NCBI GenBank assembly: GCA_902798915.1
Contig: CADBYM010000006.1
Coordinates: forward strand, 80,709-144,708
Length of the DNA stretch: 64,000 nucleotides
Direction: 5' to 3'
Source of the DNA: an uncultured Coriobacteriaceae bacterium
Lineage (GTDB): Bacteria; Actinomycetota; Coriobacteriia; Coriobacteriales; Atopobiaceae
Positions 7,017-15,047 of this stretch are shown piece by piece. How positions within the stretch are numbered: position 1 is the first letter of the stretch; every line of letters starts with the position of its first letter. Below the pieces are notes generated by a model, which saw nothing but the letters and a program-made list of their open reading frames with translations, was not told the DNA's origin and searched no databases. The translations under genes and the position numbers were made by a program.

Positions 7017-9503
7017 TTATACATGCCTGCTTCCCGCAATGTGCTCACGCAGAGAATCCAGCAGGTCCTCCGGGTTGAACGGCTTGGCGACGTGCGCGTT
7101 CATCCCCACTTCTATGCAATGTCTGACGTCCTCGTCATAGGCACTGGCACTCATCGCAATGATGGGCAGCGTCCGGTAATACTCCCCCTCCAGCGAGCGA
7201 ATCCCCTTCGTCGACTCAAAACCGTTCATGATGGGCATCTGAATGTCCATGAGAACCGCATCGTAGTGTCCCAGCGGATGGCTCCTCACCTTCTCTATGC
7301 CGATCTTTCCGTTCTCGGCCCGGTCCGCCTCAATCCCATATTGGCCAAGGACCATGCTTGCAATCTCCGCGTTGATGTCGTTGTCCTCAACCACCAACAC
7401 CCGAAGCCCGTCGAAGTCGAATTCGTCCCCCTCAACCGGTTCGTTCTCCGCCTCGCCCTCGTCCTCCAGCGACTCCAGCTCCAACTCGACCGTGAACTCC
7501 GAACCCTCGCCTACGGTGCTCTTCACGGAAATCGTACCGCCCATCAGCTCGACGACCCTCGCCGTGATCGCCAGCCCCAGACCGGTGCCCTGTATGCGGT
7601 TGACGGTCGTCTTCTCCTCGCGGGTGAAGCTCTCGAAGATGTGCGGCAGGTATTCCTCGCTGATGCCGATGCCGGTGTCGCGGACGATGAGACGATAACG
7701 ATGCCAGTTCCCCTCGAGAGGCTCCTCCTCGGCGACCAGGTCGACCGTCTTGCCTGCCGGCGTATACTTGACGGCATTGCTCACGATGTTGACCAGCACC
7801 TGCTCAAGTCGCAACTCGTCTGCGTTAACCCTGGTGTGCCGCACGCCCTCGTGATGATAGCTGATGATGAGCGACTTGTCCCTTGCCTGGAGCGCGGTGA
7901 TGTCCTCGATGCGACGGAAGACCTCCTCCAAGTTGCACGGGCCTGGGTTGACCTGCATCTTGCCGCTCTCGATCTTCGAAATGTCCAAGATGTCGTTGAT
8001 GAGCGACAGTAGGAAGTGGCTGGAGGAGCTGATCTTCTCAAGCGCATCCATGACCGCCTCCGGATCGTCCCGACGGCTCTTGGCGATGTTGGTATATCCC
8101 ACGATGGCGTTCATCGGCGTCCGGATGTCGTGCGACATATTGGCAAGAAAGTCGTTGCGTGCGCTGATTCTCGCCTCCGCCATATGCTGCTGGTATTCCA
8201 ACTCGCGCTTCATTTGGGCGTCTATCTTGTTCGTGCCGATGATCAGATGGCGCCCGTCCTCGTCTTCCAGAAGCGTCGCCTTCATGCTCACCCACACGGG
8301 AACACCTCCCGACATGAGTCGATACTTCATGGTGAAGCTTCCATCACGTTCCAAGATGGACATGACCTTCTCCTTGTAGAAGGTCCCCAAGAAGCGCTCC
8401 TCGTCACCACTGTATATCAGGCGCCTCATGTTCTTCCTGCTGACGTTGAAGAAGTCCTCCCCGACCCGTTCTACACCGAGGTCGTCGTGCTCCTTCGTCG
8501 CGCTGTACTCCATGAATCTGTCTGTGTCGGGATTGACTATGTAGATGCTGAAGTAGTCGCCCGCCAAGGCCTGCGCCACCTTCGCGTAGGTGATGTGCTC
8601 GGCTGCCACCTGACGGTATTCCTCCTGCGCCCTCCACGCGTCTTCCAGCGCCTTCTTCATCGCGCGTCCCTGACGGACCTCGTCATCGACGTCCTTGAAG
8701 CCCATCGTCACGCCGATGCGGCCACCAGGCATGCACACCTTGCCGAAATCGATTCGGTAATGCCTCACGCCCGTCTCCAAGGCGCGAAGGAAGCTGACCG
8801 AGAACTGATCTTTTGTCTCGAATTGCTTCAGTATGTAGGGAAGCCCGATCTGCTCCTGCATCCGCTCTCGGTCCTGCTCTGCGACCATCGTGTCGACGTA
8901 CTCCGTCTTGGTCTCCGTGTACCGGGCATGGCTCAGGGCGTTGCGAATGGCCTCCGCATGCATCTGATCCTTGTCTGTGTGATACAGGGCGCAGGTCTCC
9001 GCCACCACGTCACTGATCAGCCATACGGTGTTGTAGGAGTTGATTAGCGAGGCGATCACGGCGTCACGGGTCGCCTTGTCCGTCTCCCGTTGCTCCCGCT
9101 TTTCTGTTATGTCCGAGATGAACACGACGTAGATGCCACCGTATGCCTTCGTCTCGCAGTAGTGACCGTAGTCGTCAACCCAGCGAATCACCCCATCCTT
9201 GCGCGTGATGCGGTACTCCGCGTAGTCCATCTGTTCCGTGCTGCTTAGGACCTGACGTTCGATGGAGGCGTATACGCCATCGTAGTCATCGGCATGCACC
9301 ATACCCTTGAAGGTAAAGCCCGTGAACGCCTTGAACTCTTCCAAGCTCGCGCAACCGAAGATGTCAAAGACAGGCTTGTTGGCATAGACCAGCTCCCCCG
9401 GTTCCTCAGCGCGATAGATGAAGAAGCCACCCGGCATGTGCCCGCCGATCTCCTCAATGATGGAGAGGGTGTCTTCCGTCAGCTCGAACTGTTTGCCTGC
9501 CAT
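7017..9503 (-). CDS. Hybrid sensor histidine kinase with receiver domain
   Basis: The product is 828 residues from the ATG at 9503, which has GGAGG six bases upstream and a promoter about 90 bp back. Two or more PAS-type regions fill residues 1-430 (GGFFIYRAEEPGELVYANKP; YRITRKDGVIRWVDDYGHY; ATLLEDEDGRHLIIGTNKID). The HisKA motif NDFLANMSHDIRTPMNA gives phospho-acceptor His458. The HATPase domain carries N, G1 and G2 boxes (IVSNAVKYT, RDTGIGI, GTGLGLAI). A C-terminal receiver has VLVVEDNDIN and Asp753 in VLMDIQMP. No transmembrane segment is evident in this reading, so it is probably cytoplasmic. The PqqD-like gene follows after 40 bp, so it is likely co-transcribed with the peptide genes. 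A separate DNA-binding partner is not seen nearby. Confidence 0.93.
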   Translation of the reverse strand: MAGKQFELTEDTLSIIEEIGGHMPGGFFIYRAEEPGELVYANKPVFDIFGCASLEEFKAFTGFTFKGMVHADDYDGVYASIERQVLSSTEQMDYAEYRITRKDGVIRWVDDYGHYCETKAYGGIYVVFISDITEKREQRETDKATRDAVIASLINSYNTVWLISDVVAETCALYHTDKDQMHAEAIRNALSHARYTETKTEYVDTMVAEQDRERMQEQIGLPYILKQFETKDQFSVSFLRALETGVRHYRIDFGKVCMPGGRIGVTMGFKDVDDEVRQGRAMKKALEDAWRAQEEYRQVAAEHITYAKVAQALAGDYFSIYIVNPDTDRFMEYSATKEHDDLGVERVGEDFFNVSRKNMRRLIYSGDEERFLGTFYKEKVMSILERDGSFTMKYRLMSGGVPVWVSMKATLLEDEDGRHLIIGTNKIDAQMKRELEYQQHMAEARISARNDFLANMSHDIRTPMNAIVGYTNIAKSRRDDPEAVMDALEKISSSSHFLLSLINDILDISKIESGKMQVNPGPCNLEEVFRRIEDITALQARDKSLIISYHHEGVRHTRVNADELRLEQVLVNIVSNAVKYTPAGKTVDLVAEEEPLEGNWHRYRLIVRDTGIGISEEYLPHIFESFTREEKTTVNRIQGTGLGLAITARVVELMGGTISVKSTVGEGSEFTVELELESLEDEGEAENEPVEGDEFDFDGLRVLVVEDNDINAEIASMVLGQYGIEADRAENGKIGIEKVRSHPLGHYDAVLMDIQMPIMNGFESTKGIRSLEGEYYRTLPIIAMSASAYDEDVRHCIEVGMNAHVAKPFNPEDLLDSLREHIAGSRHV

Positions 9504-9591
9504 TTTGACCTCCGCATCGTTGCTCGCGAAGACGTGCCATGCCACCTCGCACGCATGTCGTTTCCCGCCGTCCCAAAGAACGGCCAAACCC

Positions 9592-9619
9592 ACTATACCG
9601 TCAACGACCACGATTACAA
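9592..9619 (-). promoter_or_regulatory. Candidate promoter of the histidine kinase/RiPP operon
   Basis: The minus strand reads TTGTAA (9619-9614), a 16-bp spacer, then TATAGT (9597-9592), giving a leader of roughly 85 nt to the ATG at 9503. It supports 9503 as start, since a longer reading would begin upstream of this promoter. Confidence 0.5.
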
Positions 9620-9714
9620 TCGCGCCGTCCAAGCGGTAACCCCGCGCGGCCGCCCCGAGACCCCTGCGTAGGCCAGCAGGCATCATGCAGACCGCCTTGA
9701 ATTCTTTCGGTACC

Positions 9715-9743
9715 TTGACATCTGCGGAAGCGTAGCATAAGAT
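9715..9743 (+). promoter_or_regulatory. Sigma-A promoter of the marR-ABC operon
   Basis: TTGACA at 9715-9720, exactly 17 bp, then TAAGAT at 9738-9743. This is close to consensus and lies 30 bp ahead of the regulator start. Confidence 0.8.
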
Positions 9744-9746
9744 AGC

Positions 9747-9756
9747 TAGGTACCTA
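9747..9756 (+). promoter_or_regulatory. Probable MarR operator
   Basis: TAGGTACCTA is a perfect 10-bp palindrome placed directly after the -10 box, where a bound repressor would block transcription start. Autoregulation by the adjacent MarR protein is inferred. Confidence 0.55.
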
Positions 9757-9773
9757 ATGGATTGGAGGAAGTC

Positions 9774-10253
9774 TTGGACGTCGAATACGATGTCTCGGCA
9801 GAACCGCCCGACCCCGCCGACATGCTGCATTGCCTGGGCTACTTCGGACACTACCTGCACGTACACGAGGGTGGTCGCGGCGGCAAACGGTTCGTGCTTT
9901 GCACACTTCACAAGTGCGGCGGCCTTCTTACACAGCGGGAGCTGCTCGAGCACACCCACACGAGTTCGGCCGCGCTCTCGGAAGTGCTCGCCAAGCTCGA
10001 GTCCGAGCAGCTGATTTCCCGTAAGCCCTACGAGCGCGATCGCCGGCAGCTCAGTATTGAGCTCACGTCACGGGGACGCGTAGAGGCCGCGCACGTCCAT
10101 AGCGAGCGTATGCAGTTCGAGGGCGAGGCATTCGCATGCCTCACCCCCCGCGAACAGGACATGCTTGGGCGAATGCTGGAGAGGCTCGTAACCCACTGGA
10201 AGGAACTGGAAGAACCAAAGTCACCTGAGGTGAGCAAGGAGGTGGTCGTATGA
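9774..10253 (+). CDS. MarR-family transcriptional regulator
   Basis: The product is 159 residues from the TTG at 9774, selected because GGAGG lies about five bases before it; an in-frame TTG at 9762 has no such site. The winged-helix core is clear: VLCTLHKCGGLLTQRELLEHT, the recognition helix SSAALSEVLAKLESEQLI and a wing RKPYERDRRQLSIELTSRG. Flanking helices would form the dimer interface. The last codons overlap the first ABC transporter gene as ATGA, so regulator and exporter form one operon. A palindrome over the promoter suggests auto-repression relieved by a substrate of the exporter. Confidence 0.9.
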   Translation: MDVEYDVSAEPPDPADMLHCLGYFGHYLHVHEGGRGGKRFVLCTLHKCGGLLTQRELLEHTHTSSAALSEVLAKLESEQLISRKPYERDRRQLSIELTSRGRVEAAHVHSERMQFEGEAFACLTPREQDMLGRMLERLVTHWKELEEPKSPEVSKEVVV

Positions 10254-12139
10254 AGCAGGAGGACACCACGCTTTCAGACATCCCACTAAAGGAGATATTC
10301 CGCACCATCGGCCGATCGGTGAGGGAGTATAAGGCCGACTCGCTACGCGCGCCAATCTACGTTACCGGTGAGGTCATCATCGAGTGCGCCATCCCCTTCA
10401 TCACGTCACAACTCATCAACGACATGCAGGACGGCACGGAGATGCGCACCATCGGCATCTATGGCGCAGTGCTCACCGCGATGGCCCTTGTCTCGCTGTT
10501 CTGCGGCGTTCGTGCAGGCGTCGCATGCTCAGTCGCCGCCACAGGCCTTGCCCGCAACCTGCGGCACGACATGTTCGCCGCCATCCAGCGCTTCTCGTTC
10601 TCCAACATCGACCGATTCTCAACCAACTCGTTAGTCACGCGCCTCACCACCGACACCCAAAACGTGCAGATGGCCTACATGCAACTCATCAGGTCTGCGG
10701 TGCGCTCTCCCCTCATGATTGTCTTCGCGGCCGTCATGGCGTTCGTCTCGGGTGGACCCATGGCGCTCCTCTACGTATTCGTGTCGTTCCTGCTCGGTGC
10801 GGCACTCATCGGCATAGCCCGCATCGTCATGCCCATCTTCCGCCGCATCTTCCGCAAGTACGACCGCCTCAACGAGTCGGTGGAAGAGAACGTCAGCGGC
10901 ATTCGCGTGGTAAAGAGCTACGTTCGCGAGGACTACGAGAAGCAGAAGTTCGAGCATGCGTCCGGCGAGCTCTTCCACGACTTCTGGGGAGCCGAGCGCA
11001 TCCTCGCTTGGAACCAGCCGGCAATGACCCTCGCCGTGGACATCATCTACACCTTCGTCATCTTCTTTGGCAGCAGGGCAATCGTGACCTCTGCCGGAGC
11101 GGACATGCAGGTGGGCCAGATGTCCGCGCTCATCACCTACGGGTTCTCGATGCTCATGAGCCTCAACATGCTGTCCATGATCTTCGTCATCGTAACCATG
11201 AGCGAGGAGAGCGCCCGTCGCATCTGCGAGGTTCTCATCGAGGAACCCGACCTTGCCAACCCCGACGAACCAATCTACGAGGTGCCCGACGGCTCAGTGG
11301 ACTTCGACCACGTCAGCTTTAGCTACAGCGGTGCGATGGACCGCGTCGCACTTTCCAACATCGACCTCCACATCCGTTCCGGCGAGGTCATCGGCATCAT
11401 CGGAGGCACGGGTTCCTCCAAGTCCACGCTCATCCAACTCGTCAGTCGCCTCTACGACGCGACCGAGGGCACCGTTCGCGTGGGCGGCATCGACGTGCGC
11501 GACTACGACCTCGACACGTTGCGCAACGAGGTATCCGTCGTGTTGCAACGCAACGTGCTCTTCTCGGGCACCATCAAGGACAACCTGCGATGGGGAGACC
11601 CGGACGCCACCGACGAGGAGCTCGTCCATGCCTGCAAGCTCGCCCAGGCCGATGAGTTCATCCAGCAGTTCCCCGACGGATACGACACCTACATCGAGCA
11701 AGGCGGCACCAACGTCTCGGGCGGCCAGAAGCAGCGACTCTGCATCGCACGTGCCCTGCTCAAGAAGCCAAAGATCCTCATCCTCGACGACTCGACGAGC
11801 GCGGTGGACACAAAGACGGACAAGCTCATACAGCAGGGATTCCGCGAGTTCATCCCCCAGACGACGAAGATCATCATCGCCCAACGCACCGGGTCGGTCG
11901 CGGACGCCGACCGCATCGTAGTGCTCGACGGCGGCGCCATCAGCGCGGTCGGCACGCACGAGGAGCTGCTCAAGACCTCGCAGATCTATCGCGAAGTGTA
12001 CCTCACCCAAAACAAGGCAAGCCACGACGAGCGCATCGCCAAGGCCGCCGAGGCGCAATCGCACGAAGGGGCGACGGCGTCCCAAGAGATGACCACCCAA
12101 GACGAGACGTTCTTGGAAGGAGGCGAGGCAGATGCCTAA
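10250..12139 (+). CDS. ABC exporter subunit with degenerate ATPase site
   Basis: The product is 629 residues: an N-terminal six-helix exporter domain followed by one nucleotide-binding domain. Walker A is GGTGSSKST, the signature is NVSGGQKQRL, and Walker B ILILDDSTSAVD has Asp in place of the catalytic Glu. The switch His is replaced by Gln (IIIAQRTGSV). These two changes mark the non-catalytic half of heterodimeric exporters such as TM287/288 or LmrCD. It starts at an ATGA overlap with marR and its end overlaps the next subunit by 8 bp. The substrate, probably a drug or lipid, cannot be told from sequence. Confidence 0.93.
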   Translation: MKQEDTTLSDIPLKEIFRTIGRSVREYKADSLRAPIYVTGEVIIECAIPFITSQLINDMQDGTEMRTIGIYGAVLTAMALVSLFCGVRAGVACSVAATGLARNLRHDMFAAIQRFSFSNIDRFSTNSLVTRLTTDTQNVQMAYMQLIRSAVRSPLMIVFAAVMAFVSGGPMALLYVFVSFLLGAALIGIARIVMPIFRRIFRKYDRLNESVEENVSGIRVVKSYVREDYEKQKFEHASGELFHDFWGAERILAWNQPAMTLAVDIIYTFVIFFGSRAIVTSAGADMQVGQMSALITYGFSMLMSLNMLSMIFVIVTMSEESARRICEVLIEEPDLANPDEPIYEVPDGSVDFDHVSFSYSGAMDRVALSNIDLHIRSGEVIGIIGGTGSSKSTLIQLVSRLYDATEGTVRVGGIDVRDYDLDTLRNEVSVVLQRNVLFSGTIKDNLRWGDPDATDEELVHACKLAQADEFIQQFPDGYDTYIEQGGTNVSGGQKQRLCIARALLKKPKILILDDSTSAVDTKTDKLIQQGFREFIPQTTKIIIAQRTGSVADADRIVVLDGGAISAVGTHEELLKTSQIYREVYLTQNKASHDERIAKAAEAQSHEGATASQEMTTQDETFLEGGEADA

Positions 12140-14090
12140 CGCAAACGAGCAGAACAAGGGCGTACCTGGCAAGGGCAGCCGCGGGAAGCGCGCGACCAAT
12201 CCTGCCAAGGTGGCAGGAGCCACACTGCGCATGGTGTTCTCGTTCTATCCTCTGCAGTTCACACTCATGATGGCATGCGTGGTCGCCGCCGCAGTGCTCT
12301 CTACCTTCCCCAGCATCATGCTCCAGAGGACCATCGACGTCATCAGCCGTACGTGGCAATCCGGAGACTGGTCGGCAGCGGCCCCCGAAATCACGAGCAT
12401 AGCCCTCACCCTCATCGGGATCTACGCGATCGCGCTCACATGCCAAATCGCACAAACCCAACTGGGAGCCTTCCTCACGCAGGGCACCCTCAAGCAGATT
12501 CGCAACAAGATGTTCGACCACATGGAAGATCTCCCCGTGCGGTTCTTCGACCAGAACCAGCGTGGAGACATCATGAGCTATTACACCAACGACGTCGACG
12601 CGCTTCGCCAGCTCATCGGCGTGGCCTTCCCCAACTTGCTCACCATGGTCATATCCATGACGTCGCTCACCGGCATCATGCTTTGGTACTCCATCCCACT
12701 CTCCGCCGTGGTGCTCGTCATGGTTGGCTTCATGGCATGGCTCACGCGCTACCTGGGAGGCAAGTCAGCCAGCTACTTCATCGCCCAGCAGCATGCCATC
12801 GGCAAGGCTGAGGGCTTCGCCGAGGAAGCCATGAACGGCGAGAAGGTCATCAAGGTATTCACCCACGAGAGCCAAACCCAAGCGGAGTTTGACAAGGTGA
12901 ATGAGGAGCTGTTCGAGGCCGCAAAGCAGGCGAACATCTATTCGAATACGCTCGGACCCGTGCTCATGAACCTCGGCAACATATCGTATGTGGTGGTCGC
13001 ACTTGCGGGCGGTCTGTTCCTCGGCATGAGCATCCCCAATCCCTGCATCTCGGGCATGGTCCTCTCCATAGACATCGTCATCCCCTTCCTCAACCTCACC
13101 AAGCGCTTTGCCGGATCCATCGGCCAGATCTCCCACCAAATCAACTTCGTCGTCATGGGCCTCGCCGGCGCCGAACGCATCTTCCAGCTCCTTGACGAAG
13201 TGCCCGAGGTGGACGATGGCTACGTCGACCTCGTGCGCGTCCACATGGACGACGACATGGTCAACGTCACCGAGGAAGTGAGCCTTCAGGACCGCACGGG
13301 CATCTGGGCATGGAAGCATCCGCACCAGGCTACGAACGAGGTGGAGTATGTGCCCGTGATGGGCGACGTAGTCCTCGATGACGTCGACTTCGGCTATGTG
13401 CCCGAGCAACTCGTGCTGCACAACATCACGCTGGACGCCTTCCCCGGCCAAAAGGTCGCCTTTGTCGGAGCGACCGGAGCTGGCAAAACCACCATCACCA
13501 ACCTCATCAACCGCTTCTATGACATAGCTGACGGCAAGATTCGCTACGACGGCATCAACATCAACAAGATAAAGAAGAGCGCACTGCGCCGCTCCCTGGG
13601 GGTCGTACTCCAAGAGGTCAACCTCTTCACCGGCACCGTCATGGACAACATCCGCTACGGACGGCTCGACGCAACCGACGAGCAGTGCATCCAGGCCGCG
13701 AAGCTAGTGGGAGCGCATGACTTCATCCGTCGCTTGCCCCAGGGATACGAGACCATGCTCACCGACAACGCAGAGAGCCTGAGCCAAGGTCAACGGCAGC
13801 TTCTCTCCATCGCCCGTGCCGCTGTTGCCGACCCGCCCGTCATGATCCTTGACGAGGCAACGAGCTCCATCGACACACGTACCGAGCTTATCGTCAGCCG
13901 TGGCATGGATGCCCTCATGGAGGGACGAACCACGTTCGTCATCGCGCATCGACTCTCCACCGTACGCAACTCCGACGTCATCATCGTCCTCGATCACGGT
14001 CACATCATCGAACGTGGCACGCACGACGAGCTGATCGCCGCACACGGCACCTACTACCAACTCTACACTGGCGCCTTCGAGCTGGAATAG
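12132..14090 (+). CDS. ABC exporter subunit with canonical ATPase site
   Basis: The product is 652 residues with an N-terminal transmembrane exporter domain and a C-terminal ATPase. All motifs are canonical: Walker A GATGAGKTT, signature SLSQGQRQLL, Walker B VMILDEATSSID with catalytic Glu, and switch His in FVIAHRLSTV. It supplies the consensus catalytic residues missing from the upstream subunit, so the pair should work as an asymmetric heterodimer in the membrane. A ~40-residue insertion of charged residues lies between the membrane and ATPase domains (VDLVRVHMDDDMVNVTEE). Its start overlaps the preceding gene by 8 bp. Confidence 0.94.
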   Translation: MPNANEQNKGVPGKGSRGKRATNPAKVAGATLRMVFSFYPLQFTLMMACVVAAAVLSTFPSIMLQRTIDVISRTWQSGDWSAAAPEITSIALTLIGIYAIALTCQIAQTQLGAFLTQGTLKQIRNKMFDHMEDLPVRFFDQNQRGDIMSYYTNDVDALRQLIGVAFPNLLTMVISMTSLTGIMLWYSIPLSAVVLVMVGFMAWLTRYLGGKSASYFIAQQHAIGKAEGFAEEAMNGEKVIKVFTHESQTQAEFDKVNEELFEAAKQANIYSNTLGPVLMNLGNISYVVVALAGGLFLGMSIPNPCISGMVLSIDIVIPFLNLTKRFAGSIGQISHQINFVVMGLAGAERIFQLLDEVPEVDDGYVDLVRVHMDDDMVNVTEEVSLQDRTGIWAWKHPHQATNEVEYVPVMGDVVLDDVDFGYVPEQLVLHNITLDAFPGQKVAFVGATGAGKTTITNLINRFYDIADGKIRYDGININKIKKSALRRSLGVVLQEVNLFTGTVMDNIRYGRLDATDEQCIQAAKLVGAHDFIRRLPQGYETMLTDNAESLSQGQRQLLSIARAAVADPPVMILDEATSSIDTRTELIVSRGMDALMEGRTTFVIAHRLSTVRNSDVIIVLDHGHIIERGTHDELIAAHGTYYQLYTGAFELE

Positions 14091-14243
14091 CCGTCCGGCC
14101 CCACATGCGCGCCCATCACAGCAGCCACAACAAAATGACCGCAACAAAAGCGTCCCATCGCGCGTTTACGGTGCAGGTGGGGCGCTTCTTCGTTCGGAAG
14201 CGCTATCATAATGAGGTTTCGTACATAGATTGGAGTAGCCAAC

Positions 14244-14966
14244 ATGAAGAACCTCACCAGACGAACCTTCCTCGGACTCGCGGGAATGGCTTCGGTGTTT
14301 CTCGGCGCGTGCGGTAACCAGACCACGACCAATGACGAAGCCTCGGCTAACGCGACTACCACAACCGACGACGCTGCCGAGTCTGACTCCACCGACTCCC
14401 CATCCTCGGCGGAAGAGCCGGGCAAGATCGAGGACGGCGTTCTCGTGACGCCCTACGACGAGGGATACAACACGGGCAAGCATCACGCCACCATTGAGGT
14501 GGAGGGCTTCGGCACCATCAAGCTCGAGCTCAATGCTACCAACGCGCCCGTCACCGTGAGCAACTTTGCGCACCTCGTCAACGAGAAGTTCTACGACGGG
14601 CTCACCTTCCACCGCATCATCAAGGACTTCATGATTCAGGGCGGAGACCCCGAGGGCAACGGCACTGGCGGGTCCGACATCAACATTTTGGGCGAATTCT
14701 CCCAGAATGGCGTCGTCAACGCGATCCAGCACAAGCGTGGCGTCATCTCGATGGCCCGGTCGCAAGACAACAACTCGGCGAGCTCTCAGTTCTTCATCGT
14801 ACACAAGGACTCAGAGCACCTCGACAACGCCTATGCGGCCTTCGGCAAGGTGACCGACGGAATGGACGTGGTAGACGCCATCGCGGAGGTCCCCGTCGAG
14901 GATGGCAACGGCACGGTAAAGCCCGAGAACCAGCCCGTCATCAAGTCCATCGTGATGGACGACTAG
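14244..14966 (+). CDS. Cyclophilin-type peptidyl-prolyl isomerase lipoprotein
   Basis: The product is 240 residues. The N-terminus MKNLTRRTFLGLAG has a Tat-like RR motif and ends in a lipobox (FLGAC), so it is probably an exported lipoprotein. A Thr/Ser/Asp-rich linker leads to the cyclophilin domain: FHRIIKDFMIQGGDPEGNG, GVISMARSQDNNSASSQFFI and LDNAYAAFGKVTDGMDVVD. The FHRxIxxFMIQGGD catalytic Arg and the SQFFI strand are intact. It should assist folding of secreted proteins at proline bonds outside the membrane. It stands alone, with a hairpin terminator just downstream. Confidence 0.94.
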   Translation: MKNLTRRTFLGLAGMASVFLGACGNQTTTNDEASANATTTTDDAAESDSTDSPSSAEEPGKIEDGVLVTPYDEGYNTGKHHATIEVEGFGTIKLELNATNAPVTVSNFAHLVNEKFYDGLTFHRIIKDFMIQGGDPEGNGTGGSDINILGEFSQNGVVNAIQHKRGVISMARSQDNNSASSQFFIVHKDSEHLDNAYAAFGKVTDGMDVVDAIAEVPVEDGNGTVKPENQPVIKSIVMDD

Positions 14967-14979
14967 CACCAACGAAGTA

Positions 14980-15007
14980 TCCCATAGGGGGATGGCCCCC
15001 TATGGGA
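14980..15007 (+). terminator. Hairpin after the cyclophilin gene
   Basis: A perfect 12-bp stem (TCCCATAGGGGG / CCCCCTATGGGA) with an ATGG loop follows the stop codon by 13 bp. There is no T-tract; it may work in both directions between convergent genes. Confidence 0.7.
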
Positions 15008-15047
15008 CGCCCAAACAGCAACTACGAATCGCCTGCCGATGGCCTAT

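Noticed and set aside
9504..9959. N-terminal extension of the histidine kinase to 9959
   Set aside because: It would run under the marR gene and past the likely promoter; the ATG at 9503 has a strong ribosome site. A shorter extension with a hydrophobic segment remains possible but is not preferred.
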